Source: Eurosta solidaginis
Taxonomy: Eukaryota; Arthropoda; Insecta; Diptera; Tephritidae
Direction: 5' to 3'
Assembly (NCBI RefSeq): GCF_040869045.1
Contig: NC_090322.1
Coordinates: forward strand, 179,008,672-179,072,671
DNA length: 64,000 nucleotides
Shown here in pieces: positions 21,140 to 32,933 of this stretch. Every line of letters begins with the position of its first letter. Position 1 is the first letter of the stretch. The position numbers and the translations under genes were made by a program. The notes beneath the pieces are model-generated. The model saw only the letters and a list, made by a program, of their open reading frames with translations, made no database searches and was not told the DNA's origin.

Positions 21140-22160
21140 TCAAATATTGCATTGTCACCGGGTTCTGACTCACGGCCCAAGTTTCAGGTCTCTAGCTCAC
21201 CGGGAAGTTACCTAAAAATCGATCGCAAGATTCCCTGCGTTTTTTCAGGGTTTTCAGTGATTTTCGTTTATCTCGATTTGTCTGCCACCTGGCGGCATTT
21301 TGTTTTCCACGAATTGTAGTGCTATCGACTCGCAAACTATGTGCTAAGTTACAAATTTCTAGGTAACCGGGAAGTTAGTTAGAAATGGATTGAAAAATTC
21401 CCAAATCAAAATTAATTTTCTTCATATCTCGATCCGTGCGCCACCTAGCGAAATTTGTTTGATAAAATATTGCATTGTCACCGGGTTCTGACTCACGACT
21501 CAAGGTTCATATCTCCAGCTCACCGGGAATTTACTAAAAAATCGATTGCAAGATTCCCCTCGTTTTTCAAGGATTTGTAGTTATCTCACTTAGCGCTCCA
21601 CTTAGCGGAATTTTGTTTCCTATAGATTATATTGTCACCAAGCCTCGAACTGTGTGCCAAGTTTCAAGTCTCTAGGTCACCGGGAAGTTAGTTAAAAATG
21701 GATTGAAAGATTCCCAAATCAAAATTAGTTTTCTTAATATCTCGATCCATGCGCCGCCTGGCGACATTTTTTTGATCAAATATTGCATTGTCACCCGGTC
21801 CTGAGTTACGGCCCAAGTTTCAGGTCTCTAGCTCACCGGGAAGTTACTTAAAAATCGATCGCGAGATTCCCTGCCTTTTTCCGGGATTTTCAGGGATTTT
21901 CGTTTATCTTCATTCGTGTGCCAACTGGCGGCATTTTGTTTTCTACGAATTGTATTGCCATCGACTCGCAACTATGTGCTAAGTTTCAAGTCTCTGGATC
22001 ACCGAGAAGTTAGTTAAAAGTCGATCGCAAAATTCCCATTTTAAAATTAATTTTCTGTATATCTCGATCCGTGCGCCACCTAGCGGTTTTTTTGACTTGC
22101 ATTGTAATGTCTCCCAGATCTGAACTATGCACTAAGTATCAAGTGTCTAGCTCAACGGGA
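21140..22160 (+). repeat. Tandem repeat, ~318-bp dimers of ~160-bp monomers
   Basis: TATTGCATTGTCACC recurs at about 21145, 21468 and 21781. Halfway between, a related monomer has CTATCGACTCGCAA or CACCAAGCCTCGAACTG in its place. Both monomers contain AAGTTTCAAGTCTCTAG, CACCGGGAAGTTA, and ATCTCGATCCGTGCGCCACC. The array has about six monomers in a two-step order. Related units occur at 25640-26000 and 58716-58965. Confidence 0.85.
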
Positions 22161-22639
22161 AGTTACCGAAAAAGACTTTTCCGTGGGTCAAAAATTCGTT
22201 TGGAAATGGGGGGAAAAACATGAAAGCGACTTAATATAAAGGTAAAAAAGAGAACTTTCGCATGAGATGTTTATTGCTTAAAGTCACTCATAACCAGACA
22301 TGAAACATTCATTCTCTCTCAGTTCGCTTCCAAGAATGGATCTTAAATCAGGGATCACCAAAATGAAAACTGTGGCAGTGTGAGTAAAACTAAAATCATC
22401 TTATTGGTAGTGGTTTAGTTGTTGATGAAAAATCAATGAGGTAGGACGTATGCATGCATATCTGTTAAAACACAAAAAGTAATTCGTAAATACGCCATAT
22501 AAATACTAATTTATTGCTTGAGTCTAAGGAAAAATTTTAACAAAATAAGTTGTTAACATGAAACCATTAAAACATTCTGCGCATGAACGTTTGTTTGCAA
22601 AATATATTTTCGCAAATGCGCAAATAAACAATAGCCTCA
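22161..22639. other. Unassigned stretch
   Basis: No gene or recognised repeat apart from a short AT-rich region. It ends at the truncated left side of a TTCGGTTACACCCGAA-family copy. Confidence 0.35.
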
Positions 22640-23398
22640 TCCGAGGCTATATCTTTGCAAAAAAGAGTGGATTTATATCAATAAATAGGGGAAGCGTAAA
22701 ATTTAAAAAATGGGCGTGGCACCGCCCCTTTTATTACTAAGCAATTTTCTATGTTTCGGGAGCCATAACTCGAAGAAAAATTAACGGATCATAATAAAAT
22801 TGGGTACACAAATTTCTCCTATAGCAGGAAATATTTTTGGAAAAAATGGACGCGATCGGTTAAAGACCACGCCCACTTTTATATAAAAGATTTTTAAAAG
22901 GGTCGTAGACGAAAAGAATAAGCTGTCTTAGCGAAAAAGAGCTTTGTATTAATAGAAATTTACTTTCTAAATTGAATTATAACACTAAATTGGAAAACAG
23001 TAAAATTTTTGAAAATGGGTGTGGCACCGTCCCTTTATGACTAAGTAATTTTCTGTTTCGGAAGCCATAACTCGAAGAAAAATTAACATATCGTAATGAA
23101 TTTGTGTACACATATTTTCCTTATAGCAGAAAATATTTTTAGTAAAAATGTAAAAAAACAAGTTTAAAAGGGTCGTAGGCTCGAATAATAAGCTATAACT
23201 TAGCACAAAATAGTCTTGAATCAATGATATTTCACTTATCAAGTTTTCTTGTAAGAGGAAATGAGGTGACATTTTTTTTAAACGGGCGGTGCCACGTGTT
23301 ATGTAGAAAAGTAATTTATCTGAAATGAAATGTACAATTGAAGCTCACGCTGAGTATATAATGTTCGGTTACACCCGAACTTAGACACCTTTACTTGT
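22640..23398 (+). mobile_element. TTCGGTTACACCCGAA-family repeat, 5' truncated
   Basis: It aligns with the 3' half of 18202-19257 (CTATATCTTTGCAAAAAAGAG, GGGCGTGGCACCGCCCC, CGGGAGCCATAACTCGAAGA) and carries this block twice, at about 22710 and 23022, a ~312-bp tandem duplication. It ends with the GTTCGG/CCGAAC hairpin and TTTACTTG at 23398, immediately followed by a SINE. Confidence 0.8.
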
Positions 23399-23401
23399 AT
23401 T

Positions 23402-23663
23402 GATTTTCCCTACAAATTGGCGGGAATTGTTTATATATTGACCCAGAGCGGCATCTCCAAGGTAGATGAGTTTTCACTGAAAAGGTTTTCATGGCAGAAA
23501 TACACTCGGAGTGCTTGCCAAACATTGCCGAGGGGCGACCCAGCTTAGAAAAATTATCTTCTAATTGAAAAAAAACTTTTTTCTAAAATTTTTGGCCGCT
23601 GCATGAACCCAGGATCTTCGGTGGGGTAGGCGAAGCACGCTACCATCACACAAAGCGGCCGCC
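23402..23663 (-). mobile_element. tRNA-headed SINE, 3' truncated copy
   Basis: On the minus strand it begins GGCGGCCGCTTTGTGTGATG at 23663, continues GTAGCGTGCTTCGCC, then TTTTAGAAAAAAG, GGTCGCCCCTCGGCAATGTT and CATGAAAACCTTTTCAGTGA, and stops at AGGGAAAATCA. The last ~70 bp of the family (GGAGCACGACG...TTATCGCGCC) are missing. Confidence 0.85.
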
Positions 23664-23715
23664 AAGTCTGAAGTTCCTTCATATATATAAACGCAACATC
23701 TTGGTTGTTTGTGGC
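23664..23715 (+). repeat. Short dispersed repeat, inverted partner at 41003-41054
   Basis: AAGTCTGAAGTTCCTTCATA followed by TATATAAACGCAACATCTTGG matches the complement of 41003-41054 with two or three differences. Only about 50 bp are shared, so the parent element is not defined. Confidence 0.65.
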
Positions 23716-23904
23716 GATGTTACTGGAATGTATGAGCTTGTATTAAATGCATCTATGTGAAAAATTTCATTGTGCCGCGGCCTTCACAAACGATGTGCTC
23801 ATACGACATCTAGGTGAATGCCGAATAGTTTTCCGAAGCTCTCGAGTGCATCACTGCCGTATATAAATTTGCGTTTTTTATTGCACTGCGCATACATATG
23901 TATA

Positions 23905-24520
23905 TACTTTATTTATTTTTTTTTTATTTATTTGTTTAAGTCTATGAATTTTAATCTTTACAGACTATGATACAATGAAAATTTAAAAAATATTTATGCC
24001 TAAAAGTAATCGGTGTACATAGAAATCGGACTTCAAAATATTCATAAATTCAGCCCTTTGTATAGAAAAATCAAGAGCACCGGAATTAGTTATTGAGCTA
24101 AGCTCCCGAACAGCACGCGTAATGGGAGCATTACCAGCGTAATTCGATCTGAAATGCTTCTTTGAAATCCAGAACGCTTAAACATGAGACTGAGAAGGTA
24201 TCTTAACAGGTATTGTTGCCAAGCAGGTTGATGACAAATATCGGAAAACCAACAGAAACTGAAAAGCTGCTGACGAACACCACCCTATAAACGTTGTTGT
24301 ACTCAACTCAAATGCTCTTCGGGTACGGTACTTCAAAAATATTTGCACTCTAAATGCGTTTACGGCAAACAGATGAGTACAATTCTGTTTCTTTAGTAGG
24401 TTAGGCTCTAGCAACGCCAAGTTTTTCATTGAGCCAAGATGTGATGGCGGGGTAGCTTGAAGGTTCAATATGGTCACATTAAATCTTTCCAGAGACGATC
24501 GGGATACAACAGAAGGCTCT
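23905..24520 (-). pseudogene. LINE C-terminus and 3' end
   Basis: On the minus strand the frame near 24150-24000 reads NAPITRAVRELSSITNSGAL then DFSIQRAEFMNILKSDFY, resembling the last residues of non-LTR retrotransposon proteins (PI.RA..E.......DF...R..F...L). Upstream, LNLEPSNYPAITSWLNEKLG is also plausible LINE sequence. The 3' side ends in an A-rich tail (complement of 23911-23945). The order protein end, short UTR, poly(A) fits a 5'-truncated LINE. The clade is not assigned. Confidence 0.5.
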
Positions 24521-25639
24521 TAAAAAACAAGAAATATGGAACGCTAAACTGAAGTCATGCGAAAGCGGTCCCGGGTAGGCGATGGTTCGAAATGGGGTGA
24601 TTTTTTGTCCACGGACACACGGTTGCTGCGACGGCAGCAATTATCGTACATTAGGCGCCATCCCAACATACAAAACAAAAGAATAAGTAAAGTTATGTAA
24701 TTCTCTTATACCAAATAATAAACCAAACAATGTTACGTATACGCAAAGGTACCCGTATTTCCAAGTGTGGCGGATATGTTTGCATCCTCATCATACAACT
24801 TTTTCTGAGCAATTTTCATGTTTAGATGTTCCTTCTACCAGACTATGAAGTTTGGCGCTTTAGAAATGTGGAAATCAATAGCAGCTTTAGTTTAAAATAA
24901 AGATTTCTCTTAACAAAGTTCCTCAAAACATTAAAGATGAAAAGCTTTAAAATATGCAGCTGAAAATATGCGATCAACCGCCACCGAACAGACAAAAATT
25001 TTCATAAGCAAAGTATGCGCATAAATTTGAATAACAAATAACGAGGAAGAAGAACACACAAAAATTCCCATTTGCATTCAGAAAGTACTACTACTTGTAA
25101 ATGTTTAAATTGTACTCATACATATGTACGAGTATGTTGCATATTTATTTAATAATTTCACTGTATATGTATATCGCACACCAAGATGAAAAGCAAGCTA
25201 ACTCAAAAATCTTTAATTTTGAAGTTATGAAAACCACCCACCTACCTAATTCAATAGCTACCGAACTGATTTTTTAATACCTCCACTAATCAGCGAGAAA
25301 AACCTTTGTAAAAAAAAAAAAAAATGTGTGGTCGCATTTGGGAGCTTTTAGTATTATTATTATTTCATGTAAGTATTGTTTTCAATAAAACCGTTTAACT
25401 TAAAAAAAATTTTTTAATTTCTTTATTTTCAAGTTTTTAGTCTTTATTTAATTGCCTATTATTTCTCATTCTATTAATTCATTTGGTGACTCATTATTAC
25501 AAGGACTCTTTCCTGACAATTTGTTACAATCTAAGTCCTCAACACATAATCCTTCCAAAGACTTTACTCTGCGCCGCTTGTCCACCCTCCAACTCCAAAA
25601 AATTTTGATGTCACTTCTACCGGACTGTATGTAATATTT
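24521..25639. other. Unassigned stretch
   Basis: No gene recognised. The sequence AAAACCGTTTAACTTAAA at about 25388 is mirrored at about 58700 (TTTAAGTTAAACGGTTTT), next to the related 160-bp repeats. A GTGGCGGATATGTTTGC word at 24770 has a near match at 58540. These hint that both loci belong to one larger element. Confidence 0.4.
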
Positions 25640-26040
25640 GTTCGAAATATGAGCCAAATCGGACATCATAGGTCGCTTTCTATTCATGTATGTATTATGT
25701 CTTCCAAATATGGGCCAAATCGGACCACAAATACGTTTTTTTTTGAATATCTCGATTTTGTGCCAACTAGCGGCTATTTTTTTCATAGGTCGCTTTCTAT
25801 TCTTGTAAAAATTATGTGTCCGAATATGAGCCAAATCGGACCACAAATAAGATTTTTGTGAATATCTCGATCCTTGCGCCAGCTAGCGGCGATTTTTTTC
25901 TTATTATTACATTGTCATCGGGTTCTGAACTATATTCCAAGTTTCAAGCTTGTAGCTTATCGGGAAGTTACTTAAATATCAATCACAAAATTTGTTCACA
26001 ACGGCCGTGCATGCGGCCGTGCGGCCTGCCTACCGTTTAA
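25640..26040 (+). repeat. 160-bp-family repeat, copy 2
   Basis: It has two monomers with GGTCGCTTTCTATTC, GAGCCAAATCGGACCACAAA and AATATCTCGAT..TGCGCCAGCTAGCGG, then TGTCATCGGGTTCTGAACTA and TTATCGGGAAGTTACTTAAA. It closes with a GC-rich palindromic stretch AACGGCCGTGCATGCGGCCG. The same order is found at 58716-58965. Confidence 0.8.
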
Positions 26041-26086
26041 AAAGGTCATCGTGCGTTCGATTCTGTGATTAGAGAGTTGCGTTCTT

Positions 26087-29000
26087 TTTATACTCAGTTG
26101 AGCAGAGCTCACAGAGTATATTAACTTTGATTGTATAATGGTTGGTTGTACAGGTATAAAGGAATCGAGATAGATACAGACTTCCATATATCAAAATCAT
26201 CAGTATCGAAAAAAAATTCGATTGAGCCATGTCCGTCCGTCCGCCCGTCCGTCCGTCTTCTCGTTAACACGATAACTTGAGTAAATTTTGAGGTATCTTG
26301 ATGAAATTTGGTATGTAGGTTCCTGGGCACTCATCTCAGATCGCTATTTAAAATGAACGATATCGGACAATAACAACGCCCACTTTTTCGATATCGAAAA
26401 TTTAGAAAAATCGAAAAAGTGCGATAATTCATTACCAAATACGGATTAAGCGATGAAACTTGGTAGATGGGTTGCACTTATGACGCACAATAGAAAACTA
26501 GTAAAATTTTGGACAATGGGCGTGGCACCGCCCACTTTTAAAAGAAGGTAATGTAGAAGTTTTGCAAGCTGTAATTTGGCAGTCGTTGAATATATCATGA
26601 CGAAATTTGGCAGGAACGTTGCTCTTATTACTATATGTCTGCTTAATAAAAATTAGCAAAATCGGAGAACGACCACGCCCAATTTTTAAAAAAAATTTTC
26701 TTAAATTAAAATTAAAAAAAAAGTTAATATTTTTACAGTACATAAGTAAATTATGTCAACATTCAACTCCAGTAATGATATGATGCAATAAAATACAAAA
26801 ATAAAAGAAAATTTCAAAACGGGCGTGGCTTCGCCCTTTTTCATTTAATTTGTCTAGGATACTTTTAAGTCGGACAAAATTCTATGAAAAGGGGCGAAAT
26901 CGGTTGAAGCCACGCCCAGTTTTTATACACAGTCGTCCGTCTGTCCTTCCGCATGGCCGTTAACACGATAACTTGAGCAAAAATCGACATATCTTTACTG
27001 AACTTAGTTCACGTACTTATCTGAACGCACTTTATCTTGGTGTAAAACATGAACGAGATCCGACTATGACCACGCCCACTTTTTCGATATCGAAAATTCC
27101 GAAAAATGAAAAAAATGCCATAATTCTATACCAAATACGAAAAAAGGGATGAAACATGGTAATTGGATTGGTTTGTTGATGCGAAATATAACTTTGGAAA
27201 AAACTTTATAAAATGGGTGTGACACCTACCATATTAAGTAGAAGAAAATGAAAAAGTTCTGCAGGGCGAAATCAAAAGCCCCTGGAATCTTGGCAGGAAT
27301 ACTGTTCGTGACATTACATATATAAATAAATTAGCGGTACCCGACAGGTGATGTTCTGGGTCACCCTGGTCCACATTTTGGTCGATATCTGGAAAACGCC
27401 TTCACATATACAACTACCACCACTCTCTTTTAAAACTCCCGTTAATACCTTTAATTTGATACCAATATCGTACAAACACATTCTAGAGTCACCCCTGGTC
27501 CACCTTTATGGCGATATCTCGAAAAGGCGTCCACCTATAGAACTAAGCCCCACGACCTTTTAAAACCCTCATTAATACCTTTAATTTGATACCCATATCG
27601 TACAAACACATCCTAGAGTCACCCCTGGTCCACCTTTATGGCGATATTTCGAAACGGCGTCCACCTATAGAACTAAGGCCCACTCCCTTTTAAAATACTC
27701 ATTAGCACCTTTCGTTTGATACCCATATTGTACAAACACATTCTAGAGTCACCCCTGGTCCACCTTTATGGCGATATCTCGAAAACTCCCTCCCTTCTCA
27801 CTCCCTTTTAAAACCTCATTATACCTTTAATTTGATACCAATATCGTACAAACACATCCTAGAGTCACCCCTGGTCCACCTTTATGGCGATATCTCGAAA
27901 AGGCGTCCACCTATAGAACTAAGGCCCACTCCCTTTTAAAACACTCATTAACACCTTTCATTTAATACCCATATCGTACAAACAAAGTCTAGAGTCACCC
28001 CTGGTCCACCTTTATTGCAATACCTCGAAAAGGCGTCCACCTATAGAACTAAGGCCTACTCCCTTTTAAAATACTCATTAACACCTTTCGTTTGATACCC
28101 ATATTGTACAAACGTATGCTAGAGTCACCCCTGGTCCACCTTTATGATGATATCTCGAAAAGGCGACCACCTATACAACTACCACCACTCCCTTTTAAAA
28201 CCTTCATTGATACATTTAATTTGATACCAATATCGAACAAACACATCCTAGAGTCACCCCTGGTCTACCTTTATGGCGATATTTCGAAACGGCGTCCACC
28301 TATAGAACTAAGGCCCACTCCCTTTTAAAATACTCATTAACACCTTTTGTTTGATACCCATATCGTACAAACAAATTATAGGGTCACCTGGTCCACCTTT
28401 ATGGAGATATCTCGAAACGGCGTCCACCTATGGAACTAAGGATCACTCCCTTTTAAAATACTCATTAGCACCGTTTTTTTTGATACCCATATTGTACAAA
28501 CAAATTCTAGAGTCACCCCTGGTCCACCTTTATGATGATATCTCGAAAAGGCGACCACCTATACAACTATCACCACTCCCTTTTAAAACCCTCATTAATA
28601 CATTTAATTTGATACCAATATCGTACAAACACATCCTAGAGTCACCCCTGATCCACCTTTATGGCGATATCTCGAAAAGGCGTCCACCTATAGAACTAAG
28701 GCCCACTCCCTTTTAAAATTCTCATTAAGACCTTTCATTTAATACCCATATCGTACAAACAAAGTCTAGAGTCACCCCTGGTCCATCTTTATTGCGATAC
28801 CTCGAAAAGGCGTCCACCTATAGAACTAAGGCCTACTCCCTTTTAAAATACTCATTAACACCTTTCGTTTGATACCCATATTGTACAAACGTATGCTAGA
28901 GTCACCCCTGGTCCACCTTTATAATGATATCTCGAAAAGGCGACCAACTATACAACTACCACCACTCCCTTTAAAAACCCTCATTAATACATTTAATTTG

Positions 29001-29914
29001 ATACCAATATCGTACAAACACATCCTAGAGTCACCCCTGATCCACCTTTATGGCGATATCTCGAAAAGGCGTCCACCTATAGAACTATGGCCCACTCCCT
29101 CATAAAATACTCTTTAATGTCTTTCATTTGAAACCCATATCGTACAAACACATCCTAGAGTCACCCCTGGTCCACCTTCATAGCGATATCTCGAAACGGC
29201 GTCCACCTATGGAACTAAGGATCACTCCCTTTTAAAATACTCACTAGCACCTTTTTTTTATACCCATATTGTACAAACAAATTCTAGGGTCATCCCTGGT
29301 CCATCTTTATGGCGATATCTCGAAAAAGCGACCACCTATACAACTACCACCACTCCCTTTTAAAACCCTCATTAATACCTTTAATTTGATACCCATATCG
29401 TACAAACAAATTCTAGAGTCACCCCTGGTCCACCTTCATGGCGATATCTCGAAACGGCGTCCACCTATGGAACTAAGGATCACTCCCTTTTAAAATACTC
29501 ACTAGCACCTTTTTTTTATACCCATATTGTACAAACAAATTCTAGGGTCATCCCTGGTCCATCTTTATGGCGATATCTCGAAAAAGCGACCACCTATACA
29601 ACTACCACCACTCCCTTTTAAAACCCTCATTAATACCTTTAATTTGATACCCATATCGTACAAACAAATTCTAGAGTCACCCCTGGTCCACCTTCATGGC
29701 GATATCTCGAAACGGCGTCCACCTATGGAACTAAGGATCACTCCCTTTTAAAATACTCATTAGCACCTTTTTTTTATACCCATATTGTACAAACACATTC
29801 CACGGTTTCCCTCGGTTCATTTTCCTACATGGTTATTTTCCCTTATGTTGTCACCATAGCTCTCAACTGAGTATGTAATGTTCGGTTACACCCGAACTTA
29901 ACCTTCCTTACTTG
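26087..29914 (+). mobile_element. TTCGGTTACACCCGAA-family repeat, 3.8-kb copy hosting a minisatellite
   Basis: The left end is TTTATACTCAGTTGAGCAGA with its terminal hairpin, and the right end is GTTCGGTTACACCCGAACTT...CCTTACTTG at 29914. The usual modules (GTCCGTCCGTCC, AACACGATAACTTGAG, CGCCCACTTTTTCGATATCG, GGGCGTGGCACCGCCCAC) occupy 26087-27340, with the GTCCGTCTGTCC module duplicated at 26930. The 129-130-bp array fills 27430-29810. The outer ends match copies that lack the array, so the array is internal cargo. Confidence 0.8.
27430..29810 (-). repeat. 129-130-bp minisatellite, ~19 units, higher-order order
   Basis: CTAGAG (or a variant) recurs at 27483, 27613, 27743, 27859, 27989, 28119, 28248, 28377, 28507, 28636, 28766, 28896, 29025, 29155, 29284, 29413, 29542, 29671 and about 29800. 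Spacing is 129 or 130 except one 116-bp unit. Variant units repeat in order: the pair at 27989/28119 recurs at 28766/28896 (777 bp, six units), and the pair at 29284/29413 recurs almost unchanged at 29542/29671 (258 bp, two units). Each unit is open in one plus-strand frame, which produces a recurring pseudo-peptide (SPLVHLYGDISKRRPP). It is the complement of the 3297-4190 unit. Confidence 0.93.
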
Positions 29915-30555
29915 TTTTTTTTGCTTTTAACATATCACGAATGATAAAGGGAAAAGTATCCGAAATAAAACCAAAAGTAAATAAGACAAACATTTTTTGC
30001 AATTAATTTACATTTTTCGGGAAAATAAGAATTGTGAAAAAAATATGTGACCCGGTCTATGAAAAGGTGGCTTATAACTCATAAAAAAAAATTTCCACTT
30101 TTTTCTGGTTCCGATAGTTTTTGAGACGCTCATTCACGAGGTGAAAACTAGAAAGTCCTAACTTGCTTAGAAGTGTACTAAAAATGTACAGAAAAAAGAG
30201 CACAAATGAAAGACGATGAAGCCTTTGCTTCCTTCGATGCCACTTTGGTGGCTGGTGAAGCATCCTCAGATTTTTTTGATACCGTTTTTTTCGATGGCAG
30301 TGGAGCCAAAATGTTGTGACTTTGCAATCCTTGTATCAATGGTTTCCATGCAATACGCGCACTATTTTCCATCGAATGCGAATCCCCATGTTACTTTCAT
30401 AAAATGGTGTATTAAAGCAGATTGTTCACAGTTTTGATTGTCATATTGAAGGCTTAGTACTTACATAAACAATTTGTACTTGGCACGATTTACCTCCGAG
30501 GAAACCTGCTGCAGAAACCTTGTTCAAAATATCTATATATCATTCTACAAAATAA
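29915..30555. other. Unassigned stretch
   Basis: No gene recognised. About 30478-30530 (GTACTTGGCACGATTTACCTCCGAGG) resembles the 3' body of the SINE family on the minus strand, but too weakly to call. Confidence 0.35.
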
Positions 30556-30559
30556 GTTG

Positions 30560-30800
30560 TCGTGGAAGTTCAACGTGGACTAGAGTGAAGAAGGCCTACA
30601 CGGGACTTTACGCATGTTAAAAAATTCTGGGGTGACATGGATTCTATCACCCTCTCTCTGTTCGATGGATGGCCACTCAAAATAGAACATACCTTAAAAA
30701 ATTGGAGGGATTATGTAGGCTATCAACGCTAAGCATAACGGGAGCCTTAAGAAAGCCTCGTCAGTTGCTTTATATGCCATTCTTAGAGTTGGGGTTCTTA
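30560..30800 (+). pseudogene. LINE fragment (post-RT region)
   Basis: The frame at 30669 reads YLKKLEGLCRLSTLSITGAL followed by RKPRQLLYMPF. This matches the LERLQRLACLCITGA.RTTP.AAL block that follows the reverse transcriptase in R1/LOA-like LINEs. Frameshifts or stops bound it on both sides. Confidence 0.6.
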
Positions 30801-31830
30801 CCCATAAAAATGGTAAATACCCGGAATATTCCTTTTTTTACCTTTTTTTGGGTATTTAAAAATCATTTGAATCGAGGCTGCTTGGAATTACAATTCAGCA
30901 ACTATATGTATAGGTACGTCATTTGAAATTAAAAAAATTTCGTTTTGATTTTAAACAAACAACCCAGCGAACACTCGGAGTCAACAATTAGTCTGAAAGG
31001 AGTCCAAACCTTGGATCGTTTTCACTCATTATGAGCTCATTTAGGAGCCTGAAGCGAATGCTATATGACTTCTAGCACGCTCATGTCTTGCCTATAACAT
31101 AAGTCTTATACAGGCCTCCTTCCGATACCATATATGAGCCTTATTGCCGTCATATACTGCTAATTTTGAGTTCTTAAATGACACTACTTCAGGGCTTTTA
31201 GAAAGAATTTTTGACATATATCCGAAGCGGAAAACATAGGGGAGAAAATTGTTGTGATAAAACTCCCATGAGGATAAGATAGAAATGAAATAAGTATTAG
31301 TTCAATTAGTTATTTATTTACAATAAATTGTCGCAGACAAATTTCTGAGTTTTTATTCCGGACCTGCCTAGTTTACTGATTTAAATATTTTTAGTTTGTT
31401 CATAATTTCATCAAATTTGAGTTATAAAAGGCTCTTAGTTGATAAGATTTTTGAGGCTGATATTTTTCATGTTTTTCGCACCCATATTGAACTCCAGAAC
31501 TGTATGCGCTTCAAGAACATTTATAGTGTACACCCCTAAATATGCTCACGACGCTCATAATTTTAGAATCCGAAACCACTCCAAAATAAGTGGGCAATAT
31601 AGGAATCATAAAAGCGTCAAAACACGTAGGAGGGTAAAAGAAATTTAAATTTTTGCCGTTTATTTAACGGCCTAAAAGCTCCTAACATAGCATGCAAAAA
31701 TTATCATTTATCAAATATTTATGTTCGTCAAGGCGAGTTTCGAACAAATATTGAAACTTTATTACGACAATTTTTCATTTTAATACAAAATGAATTACAC
31801 TTGTACATTATTATTATCCTTTCTATTATT
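30801..31830. other. Unassigned stretch
   Basis: No gene recognised. At 30962 the sequence ACCCAGCGAACACTCGGAGTC starts a region of GAGTC/GAGCC words that loosely resembles the minus strand of 32940-33150, possibly a diverged repeat pair. Confidence 0.3.
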
Positions 31831-32479
31831 TTTATACTCAGCTGAGCAGAGCTCACAGAGTGTATAAATTTTTTTCGCAAAACAATACACCATAACGGCA
31901 TAAACTAATCGAGATAGATATAGACTTCTATATATCAAAATAATCTGGGCGAAAAAAGAAGTTCATTTAGCCATGTCCGTCCGTCTGTCCCTAAACACGA
32001 TAACATGAGTAAATTTTGAGGTATCTTAGTGAAATACGGTATGTAAGTTCCTGGGCACTCAGCTCAGATCGCTTTTTAAAACGAATGAAATCAGGTTTTA
32101 ACACGCCCACTTTTTCGATATCGAAAATTTCGAAAAACCGAAAAAGTGCGATAATTCATTGCAAAATACGGATAAAGCGATGGGTTGACCTTATGAAGCA
32201 GAATAGAAAATTAGTGAAATGGGCGTGGACAATGGGCGTGGCGCCGTTCACTTTTAAAATAAGGTAATTTAAAAGTTTTGCAAGCTGCTATTTGGCAGTC
32301 GTTGAAGATATTATGATGAAATTTGGCAGGAACGTTACTCCTATTACTATATATGTTCTAAATAAAAATTAGCAAAATTGTATGACAAACACGCACACTT
32401 TAAAGAATTAAAAAATGCAAGTCAAATTTTAACAGCTGAGTATGTAATGTTCGGTTACACCCGAAGCCTTTCTTACTTG
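31831..32479 (+). mobile_element. TTCGGTTACACCCGAA-family repeat, short copy
   Basis: It starts TTTATACTCAGCTGAGCAGA and ends GTTCGGTTACACCCGAAGCC...TTACTTG. It contains the CCATGTCCGTCCGTCTGTCC, CGCCCACTTTTTCGATATCG and GGGCGTGGC modules in order, with small deletions. About 650 bp, without the minisatellite. Confidence 0.85.
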
Positions 32480-32624
32480 TTTCGTATAAGCATCGACGTT
32501 TTTCCGCTCATGGATGCTTCTCGATATTTTTGATGTGACCGCAAAGCTGATACGCTCGGTCCTGGTGCGTCGAACTATACATGCCCCCGATAAGCGCTGA
32601 CGATGCTTAATAAATATATGTGTC

Positions 32625-32923
32625 TGGCGGTCACCGCGGTGTGATGGTAGCGTGCTCCGCCTACCACACTGTATGCCCTGGGTGCGAACCCCGGGCAAAG
32701 CAACATCAAAATTTTAGAAATACGGTTTTTCAATTAGAAGAAAATTTTTCTAAGCGGGGTCGCCACTCGGCAGTGTTTGGCAAGCGCTCCGGGTGTATTT
32801 CTGCCATGAAAAGCTCTCAGTGAAAACTCATCTGCCTTGTAGGTGACGTTCGGAGTCGGTATAAAACATGTAGGTGGGGTCCGAGCACGAGGTTATCGCG
32901 CCTTGCATTTACTTTATTTTTTT
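32625..32923 (+). mobile_element. tRNA-headed SINE with 10-bp target duplication
   Basis: Direct repeats TATATGTGTC at 32615-32624 and 32924-32933 flank it. The head has a pol III A-box (GTGTGATGGTAGCGTGC) and B-box (GGGTGCGAACCCCGGG). The body includes GCAACATCAAAATTTTAGAA, GGGGTCGCCACTCGGCAGTG, ATGAAAAGCTCTCAGTGAAA and ends TTATCGCGCC plus a T-rich tail. A ~70-bp piece before the 3' end is deleted relative to 37321-37652. Variable-length duplications and the A/T-rich tail are as expected for LINE-mobilised SINEs. Confidence 0.92.
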
Positions 32924-32933
32924 TATATGTGTC

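Noticed and set aside
27348..29751. Repeated plus-strand frames with SPLVHLYGDISKRRPP
   Set aside because: They are translations of the 129-bp minisatellite; the period of 43 codons is the DNA repeat, and no frame runs beyond a few units.
30478..30535. Extra SINE 3' fragment
   Set aside because: Similarity is limited to about 25 bases (GCACGATTTACCTCCGAGG), too short to separate from chance or a very old copy.
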